From contig JAQWOM010000006.1 of the NCBI GenBank assembly GCA_029245865.1, positions 1 to 54,610 of the forward strand: a stretch of 54,610 nt of DNA, written 5' to 3'. The notes under the pieces were generated by a model. That model was not told where the DNA came from, ran no database searches, and saw only the letters and a list, made by a program, of their open reading frames with translations. The number at the start of each line of letters is the position of its first letter. Position 1 is the stretch's first letter. Made by a program: the position numbers and the translations under genes. This document shows, piece by piece, positions 31,649 through 41,205 of the stretch. The DNA is from Planctomycetota bacterium. GTDB lineage: Bacteria; Planctomycetota; B15-G4.

Positions 31649-33391
31649 ATGACACGCATCGACTTCAAGTTGCCCGACATAGGGGAAGGCGTCGCCGAAG
31701 GAGAGATCACGAGTTGGAAGGTCTCCATAGGAGACTCTCTCATCGAAGACGAGGTCATGGTGGAAGTCATGACTGACAAGGCGACCGTTGAGATTGGCTC
31801 GCCGGTCACAGGCAAGGTGGTCGACATTCCTGTCGCGGAGGGTGACACCATCGCGGTGGGCTCGGTCATCATTGTGCTGGCTGACGAAGCACCCGACGCT
31901 GCGCCCGCAGCAAAGGGTGCCGGCGAACAGCCTGCGACACAAAAAACGGTGCCGGCTGTAGAGCCGGCTGCCATGGCATCTTCAGGAGTTGGCAGCATGG
32001 AAGAGGTCGAGTTTGCTCTACCCGATATCGGGGAAGGCGTTGCCGAGGGTGAGATCACCAAATGGCTCGTCAAAGAGGGCGATGGAGTTTCTGAGGACCA
32101 GCCCATGGTCGAGGTCATGACCGACAAGGCGACGGTTGAGATCGGCTCTCCTGTTGATGGCATGGTTCTCAAGCTCTTGCACTCGGAGGGCACAACCGTG
32201 CCCGTGGGTGAGGTGCTTGTGTTGCTGGGGGCTGGCAGTGAGTCCGCCTCGAGTTCTCCAGAATCGGTTCAGACCACGCAACCAGTTGCCACGCCTGTTG
32301 CAGCAGCGACCAGCGAAGCTTCAGGTGGCTCAGGCGGAGTCGCCGTGGCCGCGCCTCCCGCTGCTCGAGCGAGCACGCTCGTGGAGACAGGATTGCCCGA
32401 TCGCGCTGACGGATCACGCCGAGTTCGTGCCGCGCCCGCGGTGCGGCGCTTGGCCCGAGAGATGAATCTGGATGTGGGGCAACTCAACGGGACCGGGCCG
32501 AATGCTCGTGTGACCATGGACGATGTCCGTCGAGCTGGGCAGTCTGGAACTGCGGAGCACGCGCCCGTTGCACCTGCGGCTCCCAAGGTCAAGGCGGCCC
32601 AGAGCTCTGTGCCGTCACCGGCGCCTGCGGCGGCTCCTCCCCCTGCTCCGGTGCCTGCCGCAGTGTCGGCCCCAACACCGGCTCCCATGCAGGGCGACGA
32701 GCGTGTGCCATTGCGAGGCCTCCGGAAGCGCATTGCCGTTCAGATGCGGGTTGCCAAGCAAACTGCCGCACACTTTGCCTATGTCGAAGAGATCGACGTG
32801 ACAGAGTTGGTCGCGGCGCGCAAAGCAGCTAAGTCCGTTGCCGAGGGCAAGGGTGTCAAGCTCACCTACATGCCTTACATCGTGAAAGCTGCATGCACAG
32901 CGCTACGAGAGTTCCCTCTGTTGAACGCTTCTTTGGATGAAGAGGCTCAGGAAGTCGTCTATCACGGCGATATCAACATGGGGATTGCCGTGGAGACGCC
33001 AGACGGTCTCATCGTTCCCGTGATTCGCCAGGCCGATACGAAGACAATGTTGCAAGTGAGTCACGAACTCGCTGGGCTCGCTGATCGTGCGCGCAATCGT
33101 AAAACTCAGCCTGCAGATGTCGGTGGAGGCACGTTTACGATCACCAATGCCGGTAACATTGGCGGCTTGCTTGCGACCCCCATCATCAACGTCCCTGAGG
33201 TGGCGATCATGGGTGTGCATGCGATTCGTCGCCGCCCATGGGTGGTGGACGACGAGATTGTGATTCGCGACATCATGTATCTGTCCCTGAGCCTTGACCA
33301 TCGCGTGGTCGATGGTGCCGTAGGAGCGCGCTTCATGAATCGCGTTCAGGAGCTGCTCGAAAATCCCACACTCATGTTGCTGGAAAGCTGA
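31649..33391 (+). CDS. Dihydrolipoamide acyltransferase (E2) with two lipoyl domains
   Basis: 580 residues. Two lipoyl domains (about 3-78 and 119-195) each carry EVMTDKATVEIGSPV, with lipoylated Lys at 44 and 160. A Pro/Ala linker leads to the peripheral subunit-binding domain (APAVRRLAREMNLDVGQLNG, about 262-295), then a second long Pro/Ala linker and the catalytic domain (about 350-580), with active-site LDHRVVDGA near the C-terminus. It is the core that receives acyl groups from E1 and passes them to CoA. The lipoyl Lys residues are the substrates of the flanking lipA and lipB products. Confidence 0.95.
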   Translation: MTRIDFKLPDIGEGVAEGEITSWKVSIGDSLIEDEVMVEVMTDKATVEIGSPVTGKVVDIPVAEGDTIAVGSVIIVLADEAPDAAPAAKGAGEQPATQKTVPAVEPAAMASSGVGSMEEVEFALPDIGEGVAEGEITKWLVKEGDGVSEDQPMVEVMTDKATVEIGSPVDGMVLKLLHSEGTTVPVGEVLVLLGAGSESASSSPESVQTTQPVATPVAAATSEASGGSGGVAVAAPPAARASTLVETGLPDRADGSRRVRAAPAVRRLAREMNLDVGQLNGTGPNARVTMDDVRRAGQSGTAEHAPVAPAAPKVKAAQSSVPSPAPAAAPPPAPVPAAVSAPTPAPMQGDERVPLRGLRKRIAVQMRVAKQTAAHFAYVEEIDVTELVAARKAAKSVAEGKGVKLTYMPYIVKAACTALREFPLLNASLDEEAQEVVYHGDINMGIAVETPDGLIVPVIRQADTKTMLQVSHELAGLADRARNRKTQPADVGGGTFTITNAGNIGGLLATPIINVPEVAIMGVHAIRRRPWVVDDEIVIRDIMYLSLSLDHRVVDGAVGARFMNRVQELLENPTLMLLES

Positions 33392-33395
33392 ACGA

Positions 33396-34499
33396 GTGGG
33401 AAACGGCGTCCTTCAAATCCTGTCTCCGACAGGAGAGATCGAAAAATCACTCCTCCCGGAGCTGACCGACGATCAGCTCGTTGACCTGTACAGGCATATG
33501 GTGCGTGTGCGGGCGATCGACACACGCATGCTTGCGCTGCAGCGTCAGGGGCGAATCGGTTTCTACGGAACATGCCGGGGTCAAGAAGCCGCCACCGTAG
33601 GAAGTGGTGCAGCCATTGGAGATCAGGATTGGGTGTTCCCTGCGCTTCGAGAAGGCGCGGTGCTTCTGATGCGAGGCTTCTCGATGGAACAGTACATGGG
33701 GCAGTTGGTCGGATGCGCTCTGGACCCTACGCATGGCCGCCAAATGCCTTGTCACTTCAGCTCGCGCGAACACCATTTCGTTTCCCTGAGCTCTGTCATC
33801 GGGACCCAAATCTCTCAGGCCATGGGCGCCGCCTGGGGAGCCAAAATCAAAGGCGATAAGACTGTCGTTGTCGGCTATATGGGTGATGGAGCGACGAGTA
33901 GTACAGATTTTCACACGGCTCTCACTTTTGGTGCAGTGCACAAAGTCCCGGCTGTGTTTGTCTGCCAGAACAACCAGTGGGCCATCAGCGTTCCGTTCAG
34001 TAAGCAGACGGCCAGTGACGGCATCGCATCCAAGGCTGAGGCCTATGGCATGCCCGGTGTGGCGGTTGACGGCAATGATGTGTTGGCAGTTTACCGTGTC
34101 ACTCGCCAGGCGATCGATCGGGCGCGCGCAGGAGAAGGGCCCACGCTCATTGAAGCGATTACCTATCGCCAGGAAGGTCACAGCAGCAGTGATGACCCGA
34201 CTCGCTATCGGGATGCTGACGTTCATGAAGAGTGGATGAAAAAGGATCCGATTCGGCGATATCGGACCTACCTCGAGTTGGAGGGCCTCGTCACGGAGGA
34301 ACTTGACCGCGACATCGAGGCCGAGGCCAAAGCTGCTGTGAACGAAGCAATCGCGGTGGCTGAAAAGAGTCCCTCGCCAGATGTCTCAACGCTGTTTAGC
34401 GACGTTTATGCGGAGCTCACGCCAGCGCTCCGCGAACAGGCTGAGAGTGTTGAGCGAGAGAACTCAGACGGCGAAGCCGACGGGGCTTTTCCGCTTTGA
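33396..34499 (+). CDS. 2-oxoacid dehydrogenase E1 component, alpha subunit (copy 2)
   Basis: 367 residues from a GTG start four bases after the E2 stop. It has the same architecture as copy 1: RQGRIGFYGTCRGQEAATVG, the ThDP motif GDGATSSTDFHTA...NNQWAIS, HSSSDDPTRYR, and the ending DGAFPL. It lacks the basic 50-residue tail of copy 1. Copies differ through the substrate-side region (PSYRVPGLFLQ versus PALREGAVLLM), so they may serve different 2-oxoacids or conditions. The two genes flank E1-beta and E2, so one operon encodes two alpha subunits and one beta subunit. Confidence 0.92.
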   Translation: MGNGVLQILSPTGEIEKSLLPELTDDQLVDLYRHMVRVRAIDTRMLALQRQGRIGFYGTCRGQEAATVGSGAAIGDQDWVFPALREGAVLLMRGFSMEQYMGQLVGCALDPTHGRQMPCHFSSREHHFVSLSSVIGTQISQAMGAAWGAKIKGDKTVVVGYMGDGATSSTDFHTALTFGAVHKVPAVFVCQNNQWAISVPFSKQTASDGIASKAEAYGMPGVAVDGNDVLAVYRVTRQAIDRARAGEGPTLIEAITYRQEGHSSSDDPTRYRDADVHEEWMKKDPIRRYRTYLELEGLVTEELDRDIEAEAKAAVNEAIAVAEKSPSPDVSTLFSDVYAELTPALREQAESVERENSDGEADGAFPL

Positions 34500-34567
34500 A
34501 CGCTTGAGCAATCTATCGGGGCGAAGTCGCACGCGCCCGTGATTCACCGAACACCACAGGAGTTGTC

Positions 34568-36022
34568 ATGAGCCAGGCAGCATCAGCCAAGTCCGCGGAC
34601 GTCGTTGTCATCGGTGCCGGTCCGGGCGGCTACGTCGCGGCTATCCGACTTGCCCAGTTGGGCAAGAAGGTCGTTGTCATTGATCGCGAGCGCATTGGTG
34701 GCGTGTGCCTTAACTGGGGCTGCATTCCGTCCAAGGCGATGATCGCTGCGAGCTCTTTGGTGGAAAGCATCAAAGGGGCGGACAGCATGGGCATCAAGGT
34801 CGATGGTGTCACCGTGGACATGGCGAAGATGAAAGAGTGGAAGGACGGTATCGTCAAGCGACTGACGGGCGGTATCGGTGAACTGTTCAAGCGCAACGGC
34901 ATTGAGACGGTGGCGGGTAACGCGAGCTTTGTTGATGCGCACACGATCAAAGTGTCCACCTCGAAAGGCGAGCTCTTGCTCAAGGCGGCGCAAACCGTCA
35001 TCGCAACAGGTGCTCATGTGGTGGAGCTTCCCGGGATGCCTATTGACGGCAAGCTTTACCTGTCGGCCAAGGAGGCACTTGATCTAACGGCACCACCCGC
35101 CGAGTTCCTTGTGATCGGTGGTGGCATTGTGGGGTGTGAAATCGGCACCTATATGGCCAAGCTCGGCAGTAAGGTCACCATCGTTGAGATGTCAGACAGC
35201 GTACTGGCTGGCACCGATCCTGAGTTGACCAAGGTTGTTCAGCGCAACATGAAGAAGCGCAAGATGACCGTGCTCACCGGGGCGAAGGTGACCGGCATCG
35301 ACAAGAGCGGTACGGCAACCATCGAGACAGCGAAAGGCACCAAGACTGTGAAGGCAGACAAAGTCTTGGTTGCGGTGGGGTTCCGCCCTAACTCAGCGGA
35401 CCTAGGCCTCGAGGCAGTCGGTGTCGCCATGGATGAGCGCGGCCACGTGGTTGTGGATGATCAGCTCCGCACAAACAAACCAGACATTTTTGCAATCGGA
35501 GACGTGATTGGCCCTCCCTATCTGGCTCACAAGGCCAGTAAAGAGGGGATCGTTTGCGCAGAAGTGATGGCGGGGCAGTCTGTGAGTCTTGATGTGAAAG
35601 CCATGCCGGCTGCGATCTTTACGGACCCAGAGATCGCGACGGTCGGTCTTACCGAAGCGCAGGCCAAAGAGTTGGGTCACAACGTCAACTCGGGAAGCTT
35701 TCCCTTCGGAGCGAACGGACGCGCCTTGGCTGCGAGTCACCCCGATGGCTTTGTGAAATTCGTAGCAGATGCAGACGATGGGACGCTGCTTGGCGTGCAT
35801 ATCGTGGGGCACGAGGCGAGCAACCTCATTTCTGAAGCAGCGCTATGCATTGAGATGGGCGGCACTGTGTCCGACCTCGGGTTGACGGTGCACCCGCACC
35901 CGACGCTGTCGGAAACGCTGATGGAAGCCGCACACGTTGTGGAAGGCCACGCCATCCATATCTATGTGCCGCCCGAGAAACCGTCTGGGAACTCAACCAA
36001 GGCCGCAGCTTCTACGCGCTGA
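34568..36022 (+). CDS. lpdA: Dihydrolipoyl dehydrogenase (E3)
   Basis: 484 residues. FAD-binding VVVIGAGPGGYVAAIRLAQ is at the N-terminus, the redox disulfide is C47/C52 in GGVCLNWGCIPSK, the NAD-binding GGGIVGCEIGTYMAKLG follows, and the interface motif VHPHPTLSE gives the catalytic His and Glu. It reoxidises the E2 lipoamide. An AGGAG site precedes the ATG. It completes the E1-E2-E3 set in one run. Confidence 0.96.
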   Translation: MSQAASAKSADVVVIGAGPGGYVAAIRLAQLGKKVVVIDRERIGGVCLNWGCIPSKAMIAASSLVESIKGADSMGIKVDGVTVDMAKMKEWKDGIVKRLTGGIGELFKRNGIETVAGNASFVDAHTIKVSTSKGELLLKAAQTVIATGAHVVELPGMPIDGKLYLSAKEALDLTAPPAEFLVIGGGIVGCEIGTYMAKLGSKVTIVEMSDSVLAGTDPELTKVVQRNMKKRKMTVLTGAKVTGIDKSGTATIETAKGTKTVKADKVLVAVGFRPNSADLGLEAVGVAMDERGHVVVDDQLRTNKPDIFAIGDVIGPPYLAHKASKEGIVCAEVMAGQSVSLDVKAMPAAIFTDPEIATVGLTEAQAKELGHNVNSGSFPFGANGRALAASHPDGFVKFVADADDGTLLGVHIVGHEASNLISEAALCIEMGGTVSDLGLTVHPHPTLSETLMEAAHVVEGHAIHIYVPPEKPSGNSTKAAASTR

Positions 36023-36023
36023 C

Positions 36024-36749
36024 ATGCCCTTGCCGGAGCCGCATGGCGGTGTATGTGAGGACATGACAGCATTTCAGGAACGATCGACGGATCAGTGGGA
36101 CGTCAGAGATCTTGGTCGGGTCGCATATCGCGAAGCCTGGGCATTTCAAAAAGAAGTCGTTGCGTCACGGCACGCAGGAACTGTTCGCGACACTCTCTTG
36201 ATCTGTGAGCACGACCCCGTTGTCACCATCGGGCGCGGGACGCCTGATGGCGCCGTGCTGGACGCGCGCTTTCCGGTCGAGCCGGTCGAGCGTGGGGGAG
36301 AGGCGACTTACCACGGACCTGGACAACTGGTGATCTACCCCATCGTCAAGATGACTTCACAGTCACGCGACTTGCATCACTGGCTACGTGCGCTTGAAGA
36401 TGCCTGTTCAGAGGTTCTGGAATCATTCGGTTTGGTCTGTGGACGCCGAGCCGGTGCCACGGGAGTCTGGGTGAGCGGTTCAGGTTCTGAGCAGCGAAAG
36501 ATCGTGTCGATTGGCGTCGCAGCAAATCGATGGGTCACCTGGCACGGGCTTGCACTCAATCATGAGACAAAACTGGAAGACTTCTCCGTGATCAAGCCCT
36601 GTGGATTCGATGCCGGAGTGATGACGTCCATGGCGGCCGAGATGGGTGTTGATTGTCCGTCACGCGCCGATGTTCTGGGCCAACTCGTTCCGGCTTTGCA
36701 GCGACATCTGGCGGTTTTTCAGGAGTGCGAACGAGGAGAATCACCGTGA
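36024..36749 (+). CDS. lipB: Lipoyl(octanoyl) transferase
   Basis: Moves octanoate from ACP to lipoyl domains, the step before LipA. 241 residues from the ATG at 36024, one base after the lpdA stop; the ATG at 36063 (GAGG just ahead of it) is an alternative that drops 13 non-conserved residues. The signature RGGEATYHGPGQLVIYP is intact, and the catalytic Lys (RKIVSIGV) and Cys (IKPCGF) are present. Its stop overlaps the GTG start of mazG. With lipA it brackets the 2-oxoacid dehydrogenase genes. Confidence 0.94.
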   Translation: MPLPEPHGGVCEDMTAFQERSTDQWDVRDLGRVAYREAWAFQKEVVASRHAGTVRDTLLICEHDPVVTIGRGTPDGAVLDARFPVEPVERGGEATYHGPGQLVIYPIVKMTSQSRDLHHWLRALEDACSEVLESFGLVCGRRAGATGVWVSGSGSEQRKIVSIGVAANRWVTWHGLALNHETKLEDFSVIKPCGFDAGVMTSMAAEMGVDCPSRADVLGQLVPALQRHLAVFQECERGESP

Positions 36750-37684
36750 GCCAGTCGACTGACGAGAACCCGTCGGAGCGGGAAGACCTTGCCACTCCTT
36801 GGTCCGATCGTGATCACGCCGCTCTTGCTGCGGAATTGGGAGCAACGCGTGCATCTGGCGAGAGTCGGGCGGTGACGCGGCTGACTGAATTGCTCGGTGT
36901 CGTTTGGCGCCTTCGCGACGCGGATGGGTGCGCCTGGGACCGGAAGCAAACCGTGGAGAGTATGGCCTCAAACCTTATCGAGGAGGCCTATGAGGCTGTA
37001 GAGGCCATTTCTGACTGCGACGATGCTCACATCGCAGAGGAGCTCGGTGACGTGCTCATGAACGTCTTCTTGATCGCCCGGATTGGCGAACAGGAAGGTC
37101 GTTTCGATCTCTCTGACGTGGTGAGCGGCATCTCCGAAAAGCTCGTGCGGCGACACCCCCATGTTTTTGGTCCAAGTGAGGCTGGCGATGCCGAGCAAGC
37201 CTTGGCTTCATGGAACGAGAGCAAGGCACTCGAGAAAGATGCCTCAGAGTCCGGTGTGTTGGACGGTGTCTCGGATGGGCTGCCAGCACTACTCGTGGCA
37301 AGCAAGCTTGGCAAAGCAGCCGCGGGTATTGGTTTCGATTGGCCCGGCGTGATGGGCGCTTTGGACAAGCTGCGCGAAGAGGTGGGGGAGCTAGAGACTG
37401 CAGCCGCCGAATATGAAAAGGCAGGTGATTCGAAAGACTTGCGCTCTGCAGCAGGCTGTCACGATCGAGTGGAAGACGAACTGGGAGATGTGCTCTTCTC
37501 TGCAGTCAATGTTGCGAGAAAGACCGGAGTCGATCCTGAATTGGCATTGCGCCGGACACTCGGCAAGTTTCGACGCCGTTTTGCATCCGTAGAAGCTGCG
37601 CTTGGAGAAGGCATGTCAGAGGCTTCATTGGAAGATATGGAGAAGGCATGGCGAGCGGCCGCTGCCACTGAGCGCCCAGTTTAA
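36746..37684 (+). CDS. mazG: Nucleoside triphosphate pyrophosphohydrolase
   Basis: 312 residues, starting from a GTG at 36746 that overlaps the lipB stop and sits behind a strong GAGGAG site. A longer open frame upstream is rejected. Both MazG domains show the metal-binding E-x-x-E ... E-x-x-D pattern: NLIEEAYEAVEAI with EELGDVLMNV, and KLREEVGELETA with EDELGDVLFSAVN, and DADGCAWDRKQT precedes the first. The enzyme hydrolyses NTPs to NMP and pyrophosphate, removing non-canonical nucleotides or adjusting (p)ppGpp precursors. Confidence 0.93.
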   Translation: MSQSTDENPSEREDLATPWSDRDHAALAAELGATRASGESRAVTRLTELLGVVWRLRDADGCAWDRKQTVESMASNLIEEAYEAVEAISDCDDAHIAEELGDVLMNVFLIARIGEQEGRFDLSDVVSGISEKLVRRHPHVFGPSEAGDAEQALASWNESKALEKDASESGVLDGVSDGLPALLVASKLGKAAAGIGFDWPGVMGALDKLREEVGELETAAAEYEKAGDSKDLRSAAGCHDRVEDELGDVLFSAVNVARKTGVDPELALRRTLGKFRRRFASVEAALGEGMSEASLEDMEKAWRAAAATERPV

Positions 37685-37783
37685 CGTGATCACACATGAC
37701 CTGCATGGGCGATCAACAGAGAAGGCGCTTCCCGAAGTTTGGATTCGAACCGAGAGTCTCCGCTGACGCAAAGGGCTGATATC

Positions 37784-38530
37784 ATGAGCGCCATGTCTAA
37801 CCCTCCCTGGTACGTCGATGCTTTTCGCGCCGACTACTTGCACGTGTACAAGCACCGCGACAGCGCTGCCGCCTCGCGCGAGGTCAAAGGGGCCTTGTCG
37901 CTGCTGAAGCATGATCGGGAAACCGACCGCTTGCTCGACCTCGCCTCTGGCTCGGGGCGCCATTCGCTGGCGTACAAGGCAGAGCGTTGCCATGTGACAT
38001 CACTCGACTTGTCCCAAGATCTCACCGCATTGAGCGTGGAGCGAGGGCTTCGGACGGTTCGCGCGGATATGCGAGCCATGCCTTTCAGAGACTGGGCCTT
38101 TGACTCTGTGGCCTGTATGTTTTCATCGTTTGGGTACTTCGAAGATGACGCAGAGCATGAACAGACGCTGATTGAGATTGCTCGAGTTCTCACGCCGGGT
38201 GGGGCTGTGTTGCTGGATCTGATGGATCCAGAAACTGTCCGATTGCACCTTGTGCCTCAAAGCGTAGAGATGGTGGATGAAGCCATTATCGAAGTCGAAC
38301 GGGGTTTGACTGATGGCGGTCGGCGTGTCGAGAAATCGATTCGATTCGTTCGTAGTGATTGCCAGGCACGCACTTGGCTTGAGTCTGTCAGGCTCTTCAA
38401 TGATTCTGAACTGAAGCTCATGGCTGATCGTGCGCATCTCGAAATCGAGGACCAAGTGGGCGATTATGATGCGAGGCCATACCGCTCTGGAGAGACCCGT
38501 AGACTCGTTGTGATGAGAAAGCCCAAATGA
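37784..38530 (+). CDS. SAM-dependent methyltransferase, class I
   Basis: 248 residues from the ATG at 37784; an ATG at 37793 and a TTG at 37739 are other possibilities. The SAM-binding motif I is LLDLASGSGRHSLA, followed by SLDLS (motif II), ADMRAMPF and DSVACMFSSFGYFEDD (motif IV region), then LTPGGAVLLDLMD. The C-terminal part (VEKSIRFVRSDCQARTWLESVRLF) resembles small-molecule methyltransferases of the Methyltransf_25 type. Substrate unknown. Its stop overlaps the next ATG, so it is cotranslated with the hydrolase. Confidence 0.85.
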   Translation: MSAMSNPPWYVDAFRADYLHVYKHRDSAAASREVKGALSLLKHDRETDRLLDLASGSGRHSLAYKAERCHVTSLDLSQDLTALSVERGLRTVRADMRAMPFRDWAFDSVACMFSSFGYFEDDAEHEQTLIEIARVLTPGGAVLLDLMDPETVRLHLVPQSVEMVDEAIIEVERGLTDGGRRVEKSIRFVRSDCQARTWLESVRLFNDSELKLMADRAHLEIEDQVGDYDARPYRSGETRRLVVMRKPK

Positions 38531-39369
38531 CTGTGAACGTGGAGCGCTACTGCACGCGAGTTACTTGCGACGACGGCTTGTCGATGGCGGTCGATGTGTA
38601 TCACCCCGAGCAGGCGGCGAGCGAGTTGCCCACAACAATCCTGTGTCATGGATTCAAAGGCTTTCGTACGTGGGGAATGTTTCCGCACATTGCGAAGCGA
38701 CTAGCTCAAACTGGTCGAGCCGTCGTCTTGTTTGATTACAGCCACAATGGCACGGATACCGTCGACGATGAGTTCACGCGGTTAGACCTGTTTGAAAAAC
38801 AGACGGTCTCGCGGCATGTGGAAGATCTCGGAAGTGTCTTGAGCGCGATTGAAGAAGACGAGGATATGAGAAGTGCTTGCTCGATGGATCCGACAGGCAT
38901 CTTTGCCGTGGGGCACAGCATGGGGGGAGGGATCGCCATGATGCGTGCAGCCAGCGATCTTCGTCTTGCCGGGTTGGCCTGCCTCAACGGCGTGTCCTAT
39001 TTCGATCGCATTCCCGATGAAGCAAAGTCGGAACTCGAAACGGATGGCTACGTTTCCATCCCTAACTCACGTACCGGCCAGATCATGCGGCTGGGCTCCC
39101 CGTTCTTCGATGACGTGTCTTCGATCGATCTTGAGGCGGTGGCAGATGAAGTTGCCGTGCCAACGCTGATTCTGCAAGGTGAGGACGACAGTGTGGTCTT
39201 GCCGCCCGAAGGCGTAGCGTTGGCCGATTGGATCCCGGGCAATGTCTATTTCACAGTGCCAGGAGGAGATCACACCTTCGGTGCCAAGCATCCATGGGCT
39301 GGGTGGACTGACCCGCTCTTGCTTGTCGTGGAGCAGCTCGACGCTTTTCTCCCGGCGAATGAAAGCTGA
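38527..39369 (+). CDS. Alpha/beta hydrolase
   Basis: 280 residues. The nucleophile elbow is GHSMGGG, the oxyanion region ILCHGFKGFRTWGMF, the acid is in LQGEDDSVVLP and the His in PGGDHTFG. The layout is like the dienelactone hydrolase/acyl esterase group. No signal peptide. It overlaps the methyltransferase before it (ATGA) and the SirB1-like gene after it, so the three form one translation-coupled unit; the joint pathway is not clear. Confidence 0.85.
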   Translation: MTVNVERYCTRVTCDDGLSMAVDVYHPEQAASELPTTILCHGFKGFRTWGMFPHIAKRLAQTGRAVVLFDYSHNGTDTVDDEFTRLDLFEKQTVSRHVEDLGSVLSAIEEDEDMRSACSMDPTGIFAVGHSMGGGIAMMRAASDLRLAGLACLNGVSYFDRIPDEAKSELETDGYVSIPNSRTGQIMRLGSPFFDDVSSIDLEAVADEVAVPTLILQGEDDSVVLPPEGVALADWIPGNVYFTVPGGDHTFGAKHPWAGWTDPLLLVVEQLDAFLPANES

Positions 39370-40252
39370 TATCGCTGTGAACGAAGAGATGGAAGTCGAG
39401 CCTGAGACGTCTGCAAGTCATGGTCAAATCTCGGCCATGGTTTCGCTGCTTTCGGATGCCTCCGAGAAAGTTGTCGAAGGTTGCGCTGAAGCATTGGTCA
39501 AGCAGGGCGAGCGAGCTGTCCCCCTCTTGGAGACGCGCTTGCCGGAGTCAAGCGGTCGAGAAGAGCGGCGTCTTCGCTCGGTGTTGGCCCGCCTTCGCTT
39601 TCCTGACATCGAAGCTCAGTTGCTGAATCACTTGTCGGGCGCTGCAGCTTTGGAGGCTGGGGCTTTACTCGTCGCGCGCCTGGTAGACGGCGGGCCAGAA
39701 CTCGGTGAGACCTCAGCAATCCTGGACAAAATGGCCGACCGCGCAGATGCGCTGTTGATGGACGATGGCGATCCCATGCGCCAGATCGGTGTCATGCGGC
39801 GGGTTCTCGTAGAAGAGTATGCCATTGCAGGCGTGGCGCCAGGACGCGCAAAGCCTATCGACGCCCTCTTGCATGGAGTGACATCTCATCGGCGAGGCAT
39901 GCCGCTTCCGCTGTGCCTCGCCTGGTTACTTGTTGCCCGGAGACTGGGAGTTCCTTTGATCGGCATGAACATGCCGGGGCACTTTCTCTTGCGAATGGCT
40001 AGGCCCGAAAAGCCACTTGTGATCGATGCGTATAGCGGCGGGTTGCTTGTCGATCAGCGTGCTTGCAGGAAGCAGCTTGCTGCTCACAGCATGAGCGACA
40101 AGGACATCGAGGATCTTGATACTGATGATCGTGAAGTCTTGCTAAGAACCATGCGCAACCTTGTTCATTTAGCTGCTTCTGATCACGACAGATACTTGGC
40201 CATGCGCTGCACGCGCCTTTTGTCTTTAGAGGCTCAAGCCAGGATGGCCTGA
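39359..40252 (+). CDS. SirB1/transglutaminase-like domain protein
   Basis: 297 residues from the ATG at 39359, overlapping the hydrolase by 11 bases; a GTG at 39377 and an ATG at 39389 are alternative starts. The N-terminal half is helical with a HEAT-like rhythm (VSLLSDASEKVVEGCAEALV). The C-terminal half matches the SirB1 N-terminal family, a transglutaminase-like fold: PLPLCLAWLLVARRLGVP, GMNMPGHFLLRM and VIDAYSGG. These proteins are widespread and mostly uncharacterised. No export signal. Confidence 0.8.
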   Translation: MKADIAVNEEMEVEPETSASHGQISAMVSLLSDASEKVVEGCAEALVKQGERAVPLLETRLPESSGREERRLRSVLARLRFPDIEAQLLNHLSGAAALEAGALLVARLVDGGPELGETSAILDKMADRADALLMDDGDPMRQIGVMRRVLVEEYAIAGVAPGRAKPIDALLHGVTSHRRGMPLPLCLAWLLVARRLGVPLIGMNMPGHFLLRMARPEKPLVIDAYSGGLLVDQRACRKQLAAHSMSDKDIEDLDTDDREVLLRTMRNLVHLAASDHDRYLAMRCTRLLSLEAQARMA

Positions 40253-40282
40253 GTGCGTATGCCGACAGGCAATCGCAGGCGG

Positions 40283-41104
40283 TCAGTTGTCGAGCGATGT
40301 CACGGCTGTGATGTCGAGGCCTTGCTCAGCCAGTGCAATTGCACGTAGCTCTCTGGCTACGGTGACTGTCTCAGAGGGTGCGTCAGGTTCTGCGATGACG
40401 GCCGCAAGTCGTTCGATCGCTTCAGCATAGAGTCCGTAATTGAGAGCGACCACTGCCGCGAGAAGCCCTGAGTTTGCACCTCCGGAGGCGAGGTCGTACG
40501 CAGTTCTCATGGCTCGCCCCAACTCTTTTGCACGCGGTTCTGCGAGCAGTTGGAACTGAGCGAGAGCGATCACTTGTCCGGTTTCTTTTTCGCGGACTGA
40601 CATCACGAATGAAACACCCGGAACCCACAAGACCGTCAAAGGTATGTGTTGCGTGCCAGAGGGGATGGGAAGTTTTGCGACGGGCAGTCCGAGATCGAGG
40701 CTGTCGATGTCGAGAATGAGATCTTTCTCGCTAGGCTCTCGAAGCCTGAACTCGGTCGGGGGGTGGCGCCAGGCGTCAAGCGGCGATGAGATCGTGGGGT
40801 AGGCAAGGCTCTCATCAGGGTCCTTGGCGGCATGTGCGCGCAGTGACCGTATACGCTGCTGCCGGGCGTCATGAGGCCACCAGTTCACGGCTGCTATATC
40901 GAGGGGGAGTTGGCCGGGCTGACTCCCTTGAAGGGAACGGAGCGCATCTTCTGTGTGACCAGCACGAAGCTCTTCGCGCAATGCTTCTGCGTCGAAGGGT
41001 CGATCTATGATGGCGAAAAGAGTGATGACAAAGGCTATCGGCAGGATCCACGGCCTCAATCTTCCGAATTTAGATTTGGGAAGACGAGTGGTGGGCAGCT
41101 TCAT
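40283..41104 (-). CDS. Membrane-anchored hypothetical protein
   Basis: 273 residues from the ATG at 41104, which has GGAG eight bases upstream; an upstream in-frame ATG (41140) is less likely. A basic N-terminus is followed by a single membrane helix (about 20-37, WILPIAFVITLFAIID). The rest is probably extracytoplasmic, with a central beta-rich stretch and a C-terminal helical, TPR-like part (ALNYGLYAEAIERLAAVIAEP). No family recognised. It converges with the SirB1-like gene. Confidence 0.65.
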   Translation of the reverse strand: MKLPTTRLPKSKFGRLRPWILPIAFVITLFAIIDRPFDAEALREELRAGHTEDALRSLQGSQPGQLPLDIAAVNWWPHDARQQRIRSLRAHAAKDPDESLAYPTISSPLDAWRHPPTEFRLREPSEKDLILDIDSLDLGLPVAKLPIPSGTQHIPLTVLWVPGVSFVMSVREKETGQVIALAQFQLLAEPRAKELGRAMRTAYDLASGGANSGLLAAVVALNYGLYAEAIERLAAVIAEPDAPSETVTVARELRAIALAEQGLDITAVTSLDN

Positions 41105-41205
41105 GTCGAACTCCGAAGTAGATCCCTGACACGCTAGCAAGTTGGTCCCAGATCACATCACAGAGGGTCGCGCTTTGATGCCAAGAGAAGGATTCTCGAT
41201 TGAAG

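Noticed and set aside
37730..37760. GGATTCGAACC resembling a tRNA T-arm
   Set aside because: The stem does not pair in the right register on either strand, and no acceptor or anticodon arm can be built around it.
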